A stretch of DNA of 11,729 nucleotides, from contig NWUY0300080886.1 in the NCBI GenBank assembly GCA_004151065.3, positions 1-11,729 of the forward strand, read 5' to 3'. The translations under genes were made by a program, and so were the position numbers. The notes under the pieces were generated by a model, which saw only the letters and a program-made list of their open reading frames with translations, was not told the origin of the DNA and did no database searches. This document shows, piece after piece, positions 1 to 10,134 of the stretch (within the stretch, counting starts at the first letter, position 1; each line of letters opens with the position of its first letter). This DNA comes from Larix sibirica (lineage: Eukaryota > Streptophyta > Pinopsida > Pinales > Pinaceae).

Positions 1-20
1 GCTAGGAGACTCAACTGTTG

Positions 21-61
21 ATGCATGGATGCATGGAGTGCTGCATGGAATGCATGCATGC
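21..61. repeat. GCATG-rich short repeat cluster
   Basis: Five overlapping or closely spaced GCATG words lie in about 40 bases, including two TGCATGGA copies in a row and a final alternating TGCATGCATGC. The last part contains the RY motif core CATGCA on both strands, which in plants is bound by B3-domain factors of the ABI3/FUS3 type. No gene start lies next to it, so a regulatory role is not supported. A local slippage repeat is the simplest reading. Confidence 0.5.
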
Positions 62-900
62 AAAACCAAGATAAGATGGTGAGAATATTCCAACAAATTC
101 TATGCTAATTCCTTTGAATCAAATTCCAAGTAAACATAACAACTACAAAAAGATTGACATTTGTTAAGAAAAAATGATAAATTAAAGGTTCTAAATGAAC
201 ATTCTAAAATCTACAACTAAGAAAAGAAATTAATCATGTAAATACTAGAGGTATGAATAAATCCAAGAAACCTTGTATATGACACATCTAGGTCTAACTG
301 ATACCAAAATTAATGAAAAACCACCAAACTAAAGCATAGCCATTGTAATGCAAAAGATAAAAATATTTTATTCTAAAAAGACATTTCCATATTTGAAAAG
401 AATAATAGACCATAAAGGTAGATTAAGCAAAATCAAAGAAACCTTTAAATGTTACTCAACTAACCATGACTACCATGAGAGAAAAACATATGATCTTCAT
501 TTGATGTTCCAAAGAAATTTACATATTTTTCAAAACAAGTCCTTATCTATTATTCATAGTTTGATGCAAAATAAATTATCCTTAGGGTTGGATCCAAATC
601 AGCCCCTTCTCAATTACAAAAATTAAATATAAATAATTACAAGTGGATAAGTTTATTCCACAAATTAAGCAACAAATCTTCTGAAACCTAGAGAGATCTA
701 CCTACTATGAACACGATTAAATAAATAGTATTTCCACTTGTCATACACTTCTATCATATGAGTAATATCGTTGTTGACTGCGTGATTCAACTGAATTTAT
801 ACCTTGCAAATGAATGAGTTATTATCCTTCTTCCTCACTTTACTCCGGCTGTGAAGGAAATTAGTGAGATGTGTCTTTATGGCAATTGAGCAAGAAATGA
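62..900. other. Gene-free AT-rich stretch
   Basis: I see no supported gene here. The longest open frame on the plus strand (348-626) is Lys/Asn/His-rich, low in complexity and resembles no family I know. The only structured sites are a weak primer-binding-site-like motif at 295-306 and pyrimidine-rich stretches near 825-845. The stretch lies beyond the 3' end of the unknown minus-strand pseudogene and could be its 3' flank or part of another decayed element. Confidence 0.5.
295..306 (-). other. Weak Met-tRNA primer-binding-site-like motif
   Basis: Read on the minus strand, this begins TGGTATCAG, which matches the first 9 bases of the common plant retrotransposon primer-binding site TGGTATCAGAGC. 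The last three bases do not match. If real, an LTR would lie just to the right (from about 314) and the rest of that element outside the window to the left. No LTR boundary or gag could be confirmed, so this may be chance. Confidence 0.2.
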
Positions 901-929
901 ACAACTTAATAGCTGTCAAATCGAGTTGG

Positions 930-1917
930 AAAGGGATTTAATCTATTCACCCGAGTCATCTCTGATTTGATAAACATTGTTTATCTTGAGATTCAAAGGT
1001 ACTACATCATCCAACTCCTCAAAAGTCTGCATTCCCATGTCCTCAAGTATGTTATATATTTCTGCCCAAAATATGCTACAAATTTTCTGTCCTTTTTCTA
1101 CCATTCCTGTAACTTAATCACATATAAATTTCCAATATTTAAGGGAAATGTTGACCTTTTTTTACTCCTTGGCATCTAATCTGTGTAATTTTTCAAGAAA
1201 ATTATTCATTAGAGTTAACCAATTAACTCACTATTCAAAGGCCCCATGAAAAATATGTTTCTCCTCCCTTTGTTCATCCACCAAATCAGAAAGGTGAACA
1301 AAGATATTGAAATAATCTTATAGGTCATTCATATCGGAGAATAATCTTATTTGAAATTCCCTATACTCTTTACTCACAGCTAATGCTTCAATTTTAAATT
1401 AATCGAAAGTAAGCTTGTAGGATAGGCCAAAAGTAGCTTGAAGAGTAAGTTGTTGGATGCTCTGTTGCAGGTCCCGAATATAACTATTATGCTCAACAAT
1501 AATTTCCTCTACTTTCTTCTTTTCATCAACAACTAAGTTTAGATGTTCCAAAGAAGCATTAAGCTCCACCTGATGTTTCATCTTGATATCATCAATTTGT
1601 TTAGCAAAGTATTTATGGAGGGAAAGATTCTCAACCTCCAGAGAAGCTACTTTGTCTTTCTCCTCATCTATTAATATTTTCAATTTGTAAATATAATGGA
1701 AATTAGCCCCTACAAATGCTCCCATAGAAATAATTGTTTCAATGGCCTCTTTTTGAACATACATAGAAGCTTGGTCCCAAGCAATTTGTTGTTGAGGAGG
1801 TCCACTGGAAAAACTTTCTAATATGGATCTTTTAATACCTCTTTTGATGACGTCCTTCTGCTTTCTTCTAAATAAGTAGTATCCTAGAGAGAACACTGCA
1901 TCTTCTCCAAAATCCAC
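930..1917 (-). other. Coiled-coil segment and C-terminal tail of the unknown pseudogene
   Basis: The first part (1917-1399) is open for 172 codons. After a basic patch (FRRKQKDVIKRGIKRS) it carries a long Glu/Lys/Leu-rich helix with heptad-like spacing (for example IDEEKDKVASLEVENLSLHK), consistent with a coiled coil used for self-association. After the TAA at 1399-1401 the same frame continues to read protein-like sequence, including VSKEYREFQIRLFSDMNDL and FEELDDVVPLNLKINNVYQI, with scattered stops to about 930. The ancestral product therefore probably did not end at 1399. Open frames on the plus strand here are antisense to this reading. Confidence 0.5.
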
Positions 1918-2819
1918 ACTCTCTTGAGCAGTTTAGACTAAAGGACCAATAGATGACACAATAGTTATGAGCTCTGTATTCACAATTAAATGGCCTTGGG
2001 ATGACACATCAAGAGGGTTGACTTGAACTATTTGAGGGGTATAGGAAGGTACAATTTCCAACTCATACTGGTAGGTTTGAGTTGAAGTGAGAGTATTTTC
2101 AGACTGTGAGGTCAACCCACCGCTATCTTTGGTTGAAGGAATAATGTCAACCTCCAAGGCGTTTACTTTGGGAATTTGTGAAGTATCAGGGAAATATTGA
2201 ACTTGAGACATTATTTGATCAATAGGATCAGATTGGGGAAAATTTCGAGTAGGTGAAGTAGTAGGATGAGAATCCATATGATCATGCTAATACTGGCTGT
2301 TAGATTCTTTAGTCAACTGGCCATTAACTTATGATGAAATTTTGTGGGAGGATGTAGCCACAATAACAGATAGGGAAATTGCAGTATCCTTAACTTGATT
2401 TAACATGGGTAGAGGGTTTAAGGAATATTGAGTGATTTTAGTGGGGAGTATTTATTCAATTGGTTTCTCTTCATTTAGGTCGTAATTTGAGCTGGAGATT
2501 TGGTAGGAAGAGGGCTAGGGATAGTAGTGAATGGAATCTTTTCATATTTGACCACTAGGTTAGTAATAATATTTGACTCTGTACCAATAGTACTAGGAGG
2601 ATTAGGCCTCTTAGGTTCCTTTCCTTTTAAATATTTGTCCTGTAGAGTAAGGGACATGACATGTTCAGTTTGAGCTTTGGACTTTGATGAAATTTTCTCT
2701 TCTGATTGGTCTGAGGACTGTTGTACTGAACCTTTAGACTAAGTAGAACTCAAAATAATGTCCTTACTCTTTCTTTCATCCTCTACAACAAAACCCCCAT
2801 TTATTTCTCCAAAACCTAT
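1918..2819 (-). other. Pro/Ser/Thr-rich linker of the unknown pseudogene
   Basis: This joins the globular half to the coiled-coil part. The upper section (about 2800-2475) is readable in a different frame, with a Ser/Lys/Glu-rich stretch followed by a Pro-rich one such as TTIPSPLPTKSP. The lower section (2277-1933) is in a third frame and contains HPTTSPTRNFPQSDP and many Ser, Thr, Gln and Val residues. Low-complexity, polar composition suggests a disordered linker. Two frame changes, near 2820 and near 2475, and several stops mark it as decayed. The section 1933-2277 is open for 114 codons, and a single TAG separates it from the coiled-coil segment. Confidence 0.5.
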
Positions 2820-4246
2820 AATTTATGGGACTCTTGAGCTTCATGAATGAGTACTCTTTGTGCAAGATCATAAATTTTACCAAAAACGTCCTAAAAAATC
2901 AAGGCTCCATGACAAATAAATCTATCAGGTTCAGTTTGACAATCATAGGAGGAATTTAATTGAGCATTTGAAAAATGATTTTTAATAAAACGTAATGGGT
3001 CATGCATCTTAATAATTCCCATTCCCAACTGTAACTAGTTTAGTTTTTCATCCATGAAATGTGCATGTGGGGCACTTTTAATTACTAAATTCCCTAAGTT
3101 TAGAGGAAATCTAGGTCATGCCTTCCTATTCAGATCTGTACACCGATCACGAATTCTTTCGACCGTTGTCTGGTAATAAATATCCTCCAAAACCATACTA
3201 TCAGGTACATGTCTAGGCAATAAATGTAGTGAATTGTGTCCCCATATCCTAATATAGGTGAAGTATTCACCAACATACAAGTCTCCCATGGTTGAAACTA
3301 GTTTCCTATCATCCTCTGATAGATGATAGGCACTCTTCTTAAAAATAACCAAATGGAAAACACTTAGAAAACCATCACATATTTCCAATATGTTTTTCCT
3401 ATAATTTTCCTCCCAAAGAGCAGCACAATAGATATGGACAGGAGGACTTTTTTCATTGAAGTACCATTTCATTAAGGGCAAGTTAAATAATGCACACATT
3501 ATGTCCACCAAATATGCAGCCATATAAAACCTAGGTTTCTTAGTAGCATGTGCCACCTTAACTAAATTATTGACACACTTCAAATTTACACATAAAGTCG
3601 ATGCCCAGTTGATTACCTAACCATGTGTAGTGATATGATGAACTAATGGTGCCCATTCCAACTTGAGAAGAGTATAGTTCTCCAAGCCATATAATTTGTA
3701 GAGCATGGATGCTAACAAATTGAAGGGTTCTCTAAGGTACTGGATAGCATATAATTTATTTGGTTTGACATGGAAAATATCCTCATCAAACCACTAGCTT
3801 TTAACCAACCCGACCAAGTCAAAATTATTTTCATATTTAATGGCTAGATCGGTAGTGAGAAACACTTGAGAGTCTTTCAGAGCATAAATCCTAGCAAAGG
3901 TACTAGGATTATAAAATGAAATCACCATACTAGTACAATCATTGAATTTACTCATAGGATGATCCATGTAGGAAATAATCCATTTGACCATATCTGCGTA
4001 GGGAATGAAAACATGACAACTAGTGATGGCATGCATGTTACTACTTATGATCTTTTGGAAGATAGCAGCTTCATCCTCGTACTATGTAAAACCTCCATTG
4101 TCGAAGAGACTGTAGATAGCTTCCCAGTCCAAACACTGTGGGTCTCCATTGTAGTAATCCGTGTCTGAATAAATCCCAAAATTGGGATCCTTTGTCTTAA
4201 AGTCATCCATAGGGTTTATCACCCTAGATTTTCCCTTTCTTACCAC
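2820..4246 (-). other. Globular N-terminal half of the unknown pseudogene
   Basis: About 475 codons are readable in one frame, with in-frame stops at 4082-4084, 3794-3796, 3617-3619 and 3116-3118 and more towards 2820. The early part contains DPNFGIYSDTDYYNGDPQ and SCHVFIPYADMVKWIISYMD. The middle contains KKPRFYMAAYLVDIMCALF and the later part YVGEYFTYIRIWGHNSLHLL. The composition, rich in aromatic and hydrophobic residues mixed with charged ones, is that of a folded domain, not of random open sequence. The length of readable frame with only a few stops shows a real ancestral gene. I do not recognise the fold. A loose resemblance in architecture to plant mobile-domain proteins (globular N-terminus, then linker and coiled coil) is inference only. 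Confidence 0.55.
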
Positions 4247-5252
4247 GGTGAAATTTATTTACTTGCAAATACCGAGCACAATAAACACGATAAAAACCAA
4301 AACAAAAATCATTAGCAGAATTGTTGTATAAATACATTACCTTAACAACTTAATCAAGTGTTAACATGTAGTTCCCAGTGATCTTCAGAATCCCGGTTCG
4401 AAATTTAGTGGGGAAAATTGCTTTCGAAAGGAGATAGATTGAAGGTAATTATGAAATAATGTAAGTGTTTGTCTTTAAAAATACTGAGAATCAAACATTC
4501 AAATCAAAATTGAATGTAGAGGGATAAAACAATGGTGTGGTCATTAACGATTATTAAAACCTAATTTAACCCATGGTTTAAAAATTTATGTACAAAATAT
4601 CCAGAAGGGAAACCTCTGGAGGATGCTTTCCAAATGATAAAAGGGGTTTCAACATGTGATTGCCAAGAATTTTAGATGTTAGAATATGGAAGAGAAATAA
4701 GTAGTGGTAAAAAATGTTTCCGATAAAATTGATCTCAAGGTTGCGCTGGGCAGAAAAACATTGGGTGGTTTGAAATGCTTTTAAAAGAATTCCTTCCGAA
4801 GTATCAGATGTGAGATTATAGTTAAGCAAAAAAAATAGTGAACATAGGGTCTGGAAGATCGAGAGGGATAATTTATAACTTCATAAAGCACAACAGATGT
4901 CAGAAGGATGATAATTTGGTCACATCAGGCATATAAATGTCGAAAGTTAAAATAAAGAATCAAAATAAAGACCCAATGTCTGATGTCTGACATATTTAAG
5001 TATTTAACAAAATATCAGAAATTGTACGTCAGAAAGTTAATTTAACGTCAAGAAATGTGTCGATATAAGTGTCCTGAGATGTTAGATGGGATGATTTTAG
5101 AGCAGGAAAAAGGGTATTTCATATCTGCATTACATCTGAAATAGATGAAACCCCTGAAAGGAAGATATTGAAGCAACAATTAAACTATTTGCAAATGAAA
5201 ATACAAATATTAATTCAAATAAAAGCAAATAAATCAGAAAATGAGCAAAATT
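4247..5252. other. Non-coding stretch between protease remnant and unknown ORF
   Basis: I see no gene in about 1 kb. The longest open frame (minus strand, 4578-4829) has no recognisable content. By position it could be the 5' leader and promoter of the unknown minus-strand ORF, or the LTR or leader of a separate element carrying it. Short words related to TCAGA and TGACGT recur between about 4895 and 5065. A TATAAATA word at 4327-4334 reads better on the plus strand than on the minus strand, so I do not call it a promoter for the ORF. Confidence 0.4.
5026..5050 (-). promoter_or_regulatory. Pair of TGACGT motifs
   Basis: Two ACGTCA words on the plus strand (TGACGT on the minus strand) lie at 5026-5031 and 5045-5050, with start points 19 bases apart. 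TGACG pairs form as-1-type elements bound by plant TGA bZIP factors and occur in some plant promoters and LTRs. Spacing is wider than in the classical as-1 element. They lie about 780 bases upstream of the unknown ORF. The call rests on the motif alone. Confidence 0.2.
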
Positions 5253-5268
5253 AAAAAAAGGGGGGGGG
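5253..5268 (+). repeat. A7G9 homopolymer tract
   Basis: Seven A residues are followed by nine G residues. The tract looks like a polypurine tract on the plus strand, but no LTR start (TG) follows it, and the neighbouring retrotransposon remnants read the other way. It marks the place where recognisable protease-side sequence ends and an unrelated sequence begins, so it may be a junction or simply a slippage tract. Confidence 0.7.
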
Positions 5269-5298
5269 TCCCATTATTTTTAAAGAAAAATGATGGGA
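5269..5298. repeat. 30-bp inverted repeat (13-bp arms, 4-nt loop)
   Basis: The arm TCCCATTATTTTT (5269-5281) pairs with AAAAATGATGGGA (5286-5298) across an AAAG loop, with one G-T type mismatch. It directly abuts the A7G9 tract. A transcript of either strand could form a stable hairpin. It may be a rearrangement scar at the end of the protease remnant; no terminator function is implied in a plant context. Confidence 0.6.
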
Positions 5299-5299
5299 T

Positions 5300-5720
5300 C
5301 TATTGTGGCTACAACATGCCTTTTGTATTACTATTGTAATTATGGGATTTTCATTTTCATATGTACAAAGTAATGTTTTCTGATAACAATCCAAAATTTC
5401 CTTATGTTTCTAAATCCAATCCATTCCTATTAACATATCATAGGAACCTCATGGAAACATGTTTAAATCTGCTACAATTTTTGTACCATTCATTTCTATT
5501 TGACACCTTCCTATTAGTTCTATTATTTTCCTCTTAGTTCTTGTATCTATTTGAAGTAACTAGGACTTATTATGTTTATTCTTGGAGGCATACGTGATTC
5601 AACAATTTTTGGGGAAATATAAATTTGACTAGAACCTGGGTCAATCAACATAGACATAATTTGTGTAGCAATTTTACCCTCTAATTCTACCATTGATGAT
5701 TGATGATCATCTTAACGGTC
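5300..5720 (-). pseudogene. Ty3/gypsy aspartic protease remnant
   Basis: The protease of a retrotransposon polyprotein cuts Gag and Pol inside virus-like particles. Here the active-site region reads MSMLIDPGSSQIYISP, with the catalytic Asp codon at 5640-5642. DPGS replaces the commoner DSGA/DTGA, a variant seen in plant Ty3/gypsy elements. Further on, the conserved second half reads GSYDMLIGMDWI (around 5448-5413) followed by KHKEILDCYQKT, a signature of this protease family. A frameshift near 5530 separates the two halves, and stops lie before GSYD and after GMDWI. The reading fades near 5300, where reverse transcriptase should eventually follow, and none is found. Family identity is strong; function is lost. 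Confidence 0.8.
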
Positions 5721-5822
5721 TTCTAAAGCAACATCAATTTTAGGAATACTTCTGGCTACATTGTTGACTGTAGTGGATTCTTGAGCATTAAGAATAGTTT
5801 TAACATTCTCACTTTTGTGAGG

Positions 5823-7030
5823 AAAATTCCTCAATAAATTAGCTTCTATGCAACCCAAACACTTTAAAGGGCTCTAAAATGAAACATTTGGTTTCCTTCC
5901 TATATAACCATTAATTTATTTCCACCCCGAATCAAATGATTCTGCTAAAAACTACTCTTTTGAACATTCGTGGTCTGATTTATGTACCACATAGGCCTAA
6001 ATCCCTTTTTTCTTAGTTCATATTTTCCCTTTTTCTTTTCTCTCCAACCCTCAGGAGTCCGTCTTCTGTGCATGTACTGATCATAAGAGTACACAGGTTT
6101 TCTGATTGTTTCATCCAAGGTTTTTGGTTCATCAAAATTCAATTCTATCTCTGTAAGGTTGAGGTAAACCACTGAGGAAAAGTTGTATCTTTACTTTTTC
6201 ATCTCTAATGTCTGGAACATACCTTAACAGTTCTAAAAAATTATTAGCTAGATCATCCATTTCTATTTGTCCAAATTTTAGTTCATGAAATTCTTTGATC
6301 TTTCCATCAAAATATCCCTCCAAAAGGTACTTTTTTTGAAAATTTTCTTAAACTGCTTCAAACTAATTTTATTTTTAGTAATATGCTTTACTAACTTCTG
6401 ATCCATCCACCAAATTGCAGCTTTCTGATTTAAATTATAAATTTCTATTATAGCCTTCATATTACTAGATTAATTATAAATTTAGAAATACTTACTCATC
6501 TCTAACAATCAGGATTTTGCTCCTCCTGTTTTAGCCTCCCTATCAAAGGTAGGTGGCCTAATATTCTTGAACTCCTCTTTTAACTCATCCCTAGAAATTC
6601 TTTTATTTCTCTTCTTATGAGATGAAGCGTGGAACTATCACTTCTTGATTTATCTAAAGTAAATACACTATCACTTGAAAATTCAATAGATGTTTCAAAT
6701 TCCCCAGAAGAACTCAAGTCTTTATCGTTTCGACGTTTCTTCCTTAAAGAGCCTTTACCTTTTCCTACATTACTTGAAATTTGACCTTGAAGTTTTTGAG
6801 TTTTTATTTCAGTTAAATTATGTTAAAAGTGTATTATTTAATTCCTATTGTACTTCTTGAGATTTTAGTAAGTTTTCATTATCAACCTTAAGGCTTTGTA
6901 CTTGTGACTCTAGGATTATCATAGTCTAAATCATTATATTGGAAGTAAATTCTTCTCTTTCATTATATCCCACTTCCATACCAACTTCTGGTTGATTTTC
7001 TATTGTTTGAATATTGCTTATACCCTACAT
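5823..7030 (-). pseudogene. Ty3/gypsy gag remnant with degenerate zinc knuckle
   Basis: Gag forms the capsid of the retrotransposon particle and binds its RNA. Reading right to left: a Glu/Gln-rich leader with a short coiled coil (ESQVQSLKVDNENLLKS), an acidic Ser-rich patch in a shifted frame (about 6722-6630), then the Retrotrans_gag core. The core shows RPPTFD, NLNQKAAIWWMD (the WW codons at 6407-6412), KISLKQFKKIFKK, and, one frame over, IKEFHELKFGQIEMDDLANN and FLSGLPQPYRDRIEF. The conserved DEPKTLDETIRK follows in the first frame again. A CCHC-like knuckle at 5861-5823 starts CLGC, but its His and last Cys positions are Asn and Phe, so zinc binding is lost. The first ATG at 7030 is followed at once by TAG. 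At least three frame changes and many stops (several at TGG-like positions) show old decay. Confidence 0.82.
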
Positions 7031-7219
7031 AATATAAGTAAAATAAAATGATTATCTATTTCTACAACAATTTTCCATAGCAAGTAAATAAAAGAACAAG
7101 TTTCTTGCATTGTGTTTGAAAATTAACAAGTGGAAATGTATTAGTTAAACTAGAAGAATTGTTATAATTTTATCACAATTTTTTTAAAACTCCCATTGGA
7201 TTCCTAAAGGTGAATCCAT

Positions 7220-7231
7220 GCTATGATACAA
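7220..7231 (-). other. Primer-binding site, Met-tRNA type
   Basis: On the minus strand this reads TTGTATCATAGC, 10 of 12 bases identical to TGGTATCAGAGC, the site where initiator-Met tRNA primes reverse transcription in many plant Ty3/gypsy elements. It lies two bases from a candidate LTR end (TATTACA, last base at 7234) and about 190 bases before the first gag codon, which is the expected order. The two mismatches fit the decay of the rest of the element. Confidence 0.65.
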
Positions 7232-8202
7232 ATTGTAATATACACAAAATCTGCATGGAATAAAAATAGAATATGATACAAAAAATTCAATTTATGTTTG
7301 CTCCAAAAAGATATGTGTTTAATAAATGATAATACTCTCATGACTTGTTACCATTAAAAGTGTTTTCATTACATGTGTGATTGCCTTAAAATGGAAGCTA
7401 TGGTGCATGTTCCTGTTGGTGAATTTGTAATATAGACATTATTGGCATGTCTCAATTCGATTATGTGCATATTTCGAACATTTAAAATTATACTAATGTA
7501 ATGATGTTTGTGTAGGTCCTTTAACTTAAGTTATAATACTATCTCTGGTTAAGAACATAGGTCTTGACTTTGTTTAACCTTGATATAGGATTTCAGGTTA
7601 TATTAGCCAATCATAATATACAAGGTTTAAGGCATAGTAAGATTAACTTGTGAAGGTATATATATTTTATTTAAATAAATCTAATACTTATTTACTAACC
7701 CTAATCCTAAACTACTTCATATCTATGTGGAAATCTTATACTACTTTGATACTCTACCTAGTATTTCACTTTAACATATGTACACCATGGTATTACCAAA
7801 TGTAGCGATGGAGACTTTGTTATATTGTTTGATTTACCCGACTATATGATATTTTGGAATTCTCGAAGAGTTATTCTCGAATGGATGTAGTGCGGATAGG
7901 TGTACCAAGGGTATGTATGGAAATCTTCCCATTGTTTCATATTTGGTTGAAATACTACCACATGCTTTGTTTAGCAGCATTGTGAGTTTTCACTTTGTGG
8001 ATTTGGGAAACTATTGGTTTACGTTTGACCCTGGTTTGAATGACAGAAACAAAGGTTTCAAACAATAACTTGCTTTGTTCTAGGACCTGCATAAGGATAC
8101 GATTTTCCTACCCTGCTTGTAAACTGTGGTGAGTTATAATATTTATTTATTTATTTCCATTATAGAGTTCTAACTCTTATGTCATTGAGTTGTTTAAATG
8201 AT

Positions 8203-8219
8203 TATATATATATATATAT
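8203..8219. repeat. (TA)n microsatellite
   Basis: An uninterrupted run of TA dinucleotides lies inside the candidate LTR. A short ATTT repeat lies about 50 bases to its left (8141-8157). Both are simple-sequence tracts with no assigned role. Confidence 0.7.
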
Positions 8220-9783
8220 TCATTTTGGAAAGTAAGATTACCAGGTCTAGAATTAGATAAAAGTTTTTAATTTCTAGAATTCTCAATTTCCTTAGATTTA
8301 TGCTTAAAATTACTTATTTGGGTTATGTAAGATGAGAATCAGTCATGGGTAGACTCTAACTGTGATTTTGAGTGAAAAGAAACATATACTGAGAGGAATT
8401 TCCTTATAGTGTTTTTAGGGTTTTCGGTCCATATATTTTTTTGTTTGAAATTAAGATTTTATTTTCATTTTAATTTCAAACCATGGTTTTGTGCCCAGGT
8501 CAAAACATTATTTCAATTGATAAATTCATGTGGCTTTAGTGTTAAAATTTGTTAATGGAGAAAAAGGAACTCGATTTTAACCTTCGGTTGTGGTATTTTC
8601 TTAGAGAATGACTAAACCCTAGCATGTTATGGGGCATTCCACCGTGGCCAAGGTAAAATAATTCTAGTTTAATTCATTTGATTTCATTATGTTTCTTTTC
8701 CAATATCGGCCATAATATTATTCTATTTCCCTCTCCATTTTACCTATAGGTTGTGTATGGTCGACTATCAACTTTTGTATGCTTGGTATGGTCAACTGTC
8801 ACTAGGTAAACCATTTTTGTCTTAATTTTTCTTTCGCAATTAGGAATTGTGGTGATACTAATTAGGCTTTTTCCATGACTTGGATGAGAGAAGATTTCTA
8901 CTAAATGTATTCTCGAAATTATTTACCACACAATCTTTAATATCCAAAATCATGTCGACCTCGCAACCTTTTCCATGAAGGCGAAGGGAGAAGTTAAACT
9001 ATGAATTTAGTTAGCCCAATTTCAGATTTTAGCATTGTTCATTCTCTTCTACTTCAGAAATCTTAGGTTAAACATGGGAAATAGTTCTCTAGATAGTAGT
9101 AAATGTTTTGTTCCATTTCCATGGGCTATATAAACAGATAACTCTTAACCATGTATGGTCTTTTATTGTAGATATATATTCATATAGATTTTACAGAGTG
9201 CAGAATATCAATATTTTATTTACGAACTATTTATTTAATCTATTTAGTTACATAGTATTATTTATGGTAAAAATCTATAATTCTCTGTTAAAGTATCAAT
9301 ATTTTTGTTCTACATATCTATAATACAATTCTTTAAAGGAACCTATAGTAAAATATTATAGGCTAAATACTGCATGTTTAAATTTAAATGCTTATATGTT
9401 TAATGTACAAATAATTTTAAATGTTTATCTCATTCTTCCTTTTGAGCATACTAGATAGACAATTACCATAATAAATCTTATTCTTTTTCATTTCTTACAT
9501 TTATAAAAAGAAATCTAGATAAACAAGAAATTTATTTGCTATAAGGTTAGATATATTAAATTTTCCTTACCATGTAACAAATAAATTAATACATTACTCA
9601 TATATTTAAACACAAAAACTGCAAGACTTTCAAGTAACTTATTTGAAAAATTCCTCCAAGCAAATAAACTGTGTAGGTCCACGTACAACCCAACTGCAGG
9701 CATTCCACATGCAAAATTTAGTTGTTTTACCTCAGAATCCACCCCAAGGTGATCCATGATATCACTAGAAAGTAAATCTTAGG

Positions 9784-9790
9784 TTTTATA
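9784..9790 (-). promoter_or_regulatory. Possible TATA box of the LTR promoter
   Basis: The minus strand reads CCTATAAAACC, a good plant TATA context, about 1.1 kb inside the LTR from its start at 10866. A transcript would begin near 9755, placing U3 at about 1.1 kb and R plus U5 at about 2.5 kb. Other A/T-rich words in the LTR could serve as well, so the choice is tentative. Confidence 0.25.
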
Positions 9791-10134
9791 GGTATTTTGA
9801 TAGTTACAATAGGGTTTACAATATAAAATTTCCAACCAAAATTACTCACACTAACTACCCACCTAACATCTCTTGGTGAGCTTCAAGGAGTGACTAGAGA
9901 GTATTTTACACTGGTGTAAGCCTGTTCAAGTTCTTTTATCAGTATTTAAAACTGATTTTCACTCCCAATTCCTGCCTCATAAAACACCAACATGTGCTAT
10001 TCAATATGACCATAAAGATTTTATGAACTCATCATTTTTTAATATATCTTTTTACAAGGAAGAGGACACTTTGCTACTGAAATCATATGATGTATTTTAT
10101 GTTTGAAAATGATTGACTATAAGACTCTATATAT

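Larger units (their letters stand above)
930..4246 (-). pseudogene. Decayed large ORF of unknown function (about 1,100 codons)
   Basis: One long minus-strand coding remnant can be followed across this span. The frame is unbroken apart from stops from 4246 to about 2820, moves to a second frame until about 2475, then to a third that continues past 1399 to about 930. Beginning from the left-hand (upstream) end, the first ATG in frame is at 4208-4210. Twelve codons further upstream, GTG at 4244-4246 sits in CACCGTGG, a context that would suit a start if the G was once A; this is inference. Layout: globular half, Pro/Ser/Thr-rich middle, coiled coil, then a tail. I see no reverse transcriptase, integrase, transposase or protease motif. 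It could be an additional ORF of a plant retroelement or a transposon-associated plant gene family. It lies downstream of, and in the same orientation as, the gag-protease remnant. It is not functional as read, because it has many stops and at least two frameshifts. Confidence 0.6.

Noticed and set aside
348-626. 92-codon plus-strand open frame
   Set aside because: Lys/Asn/His-rich, low-complexity product in AT-rich DNA, with no recognisable motif or supporting context.
967-1179. 70-codon plus-strand open frame
   Set aside because: Antisense to the readable C-terminal tail of the minus-strand pseudogene, which has better protein character.
3959-4168. 69-codon plus-strand open frame
   Set aside because: Lies antisense to the well-supported N-terminal part of the unknown pseudogene.
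4578-4829. 83-codon minus-strand open frame
   Set aside because: No motif, and not in continuity with the gag-protease or unknown-ORF readings.
5253-5268. A7G9 as a true polypurine tract of a plus-strand LTR element
   Set aside because: No TG-starting LTR follows and no plus-strand retroelement coding sequence precedes it.
7800-8660. Exon-like plus-strand sequence in the LTR interval
   Set aside because: No sustained open frame or convincing splice-site set; it is better explained as LTR sequence.
9108-9323. 71-codon plus-strand open frame in the LTR
   Set aside because: Very AT-rich, Phe/Tyr/Ile-rich product typical of chance open frames in A/T-rich DNA.
9539-9757. 72-codon minus-strand open frame in the LTR
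   Set aside because: It begins near the proposed transcription start and so drew attention, but shows no family features. LTRs rarely encode proteins.
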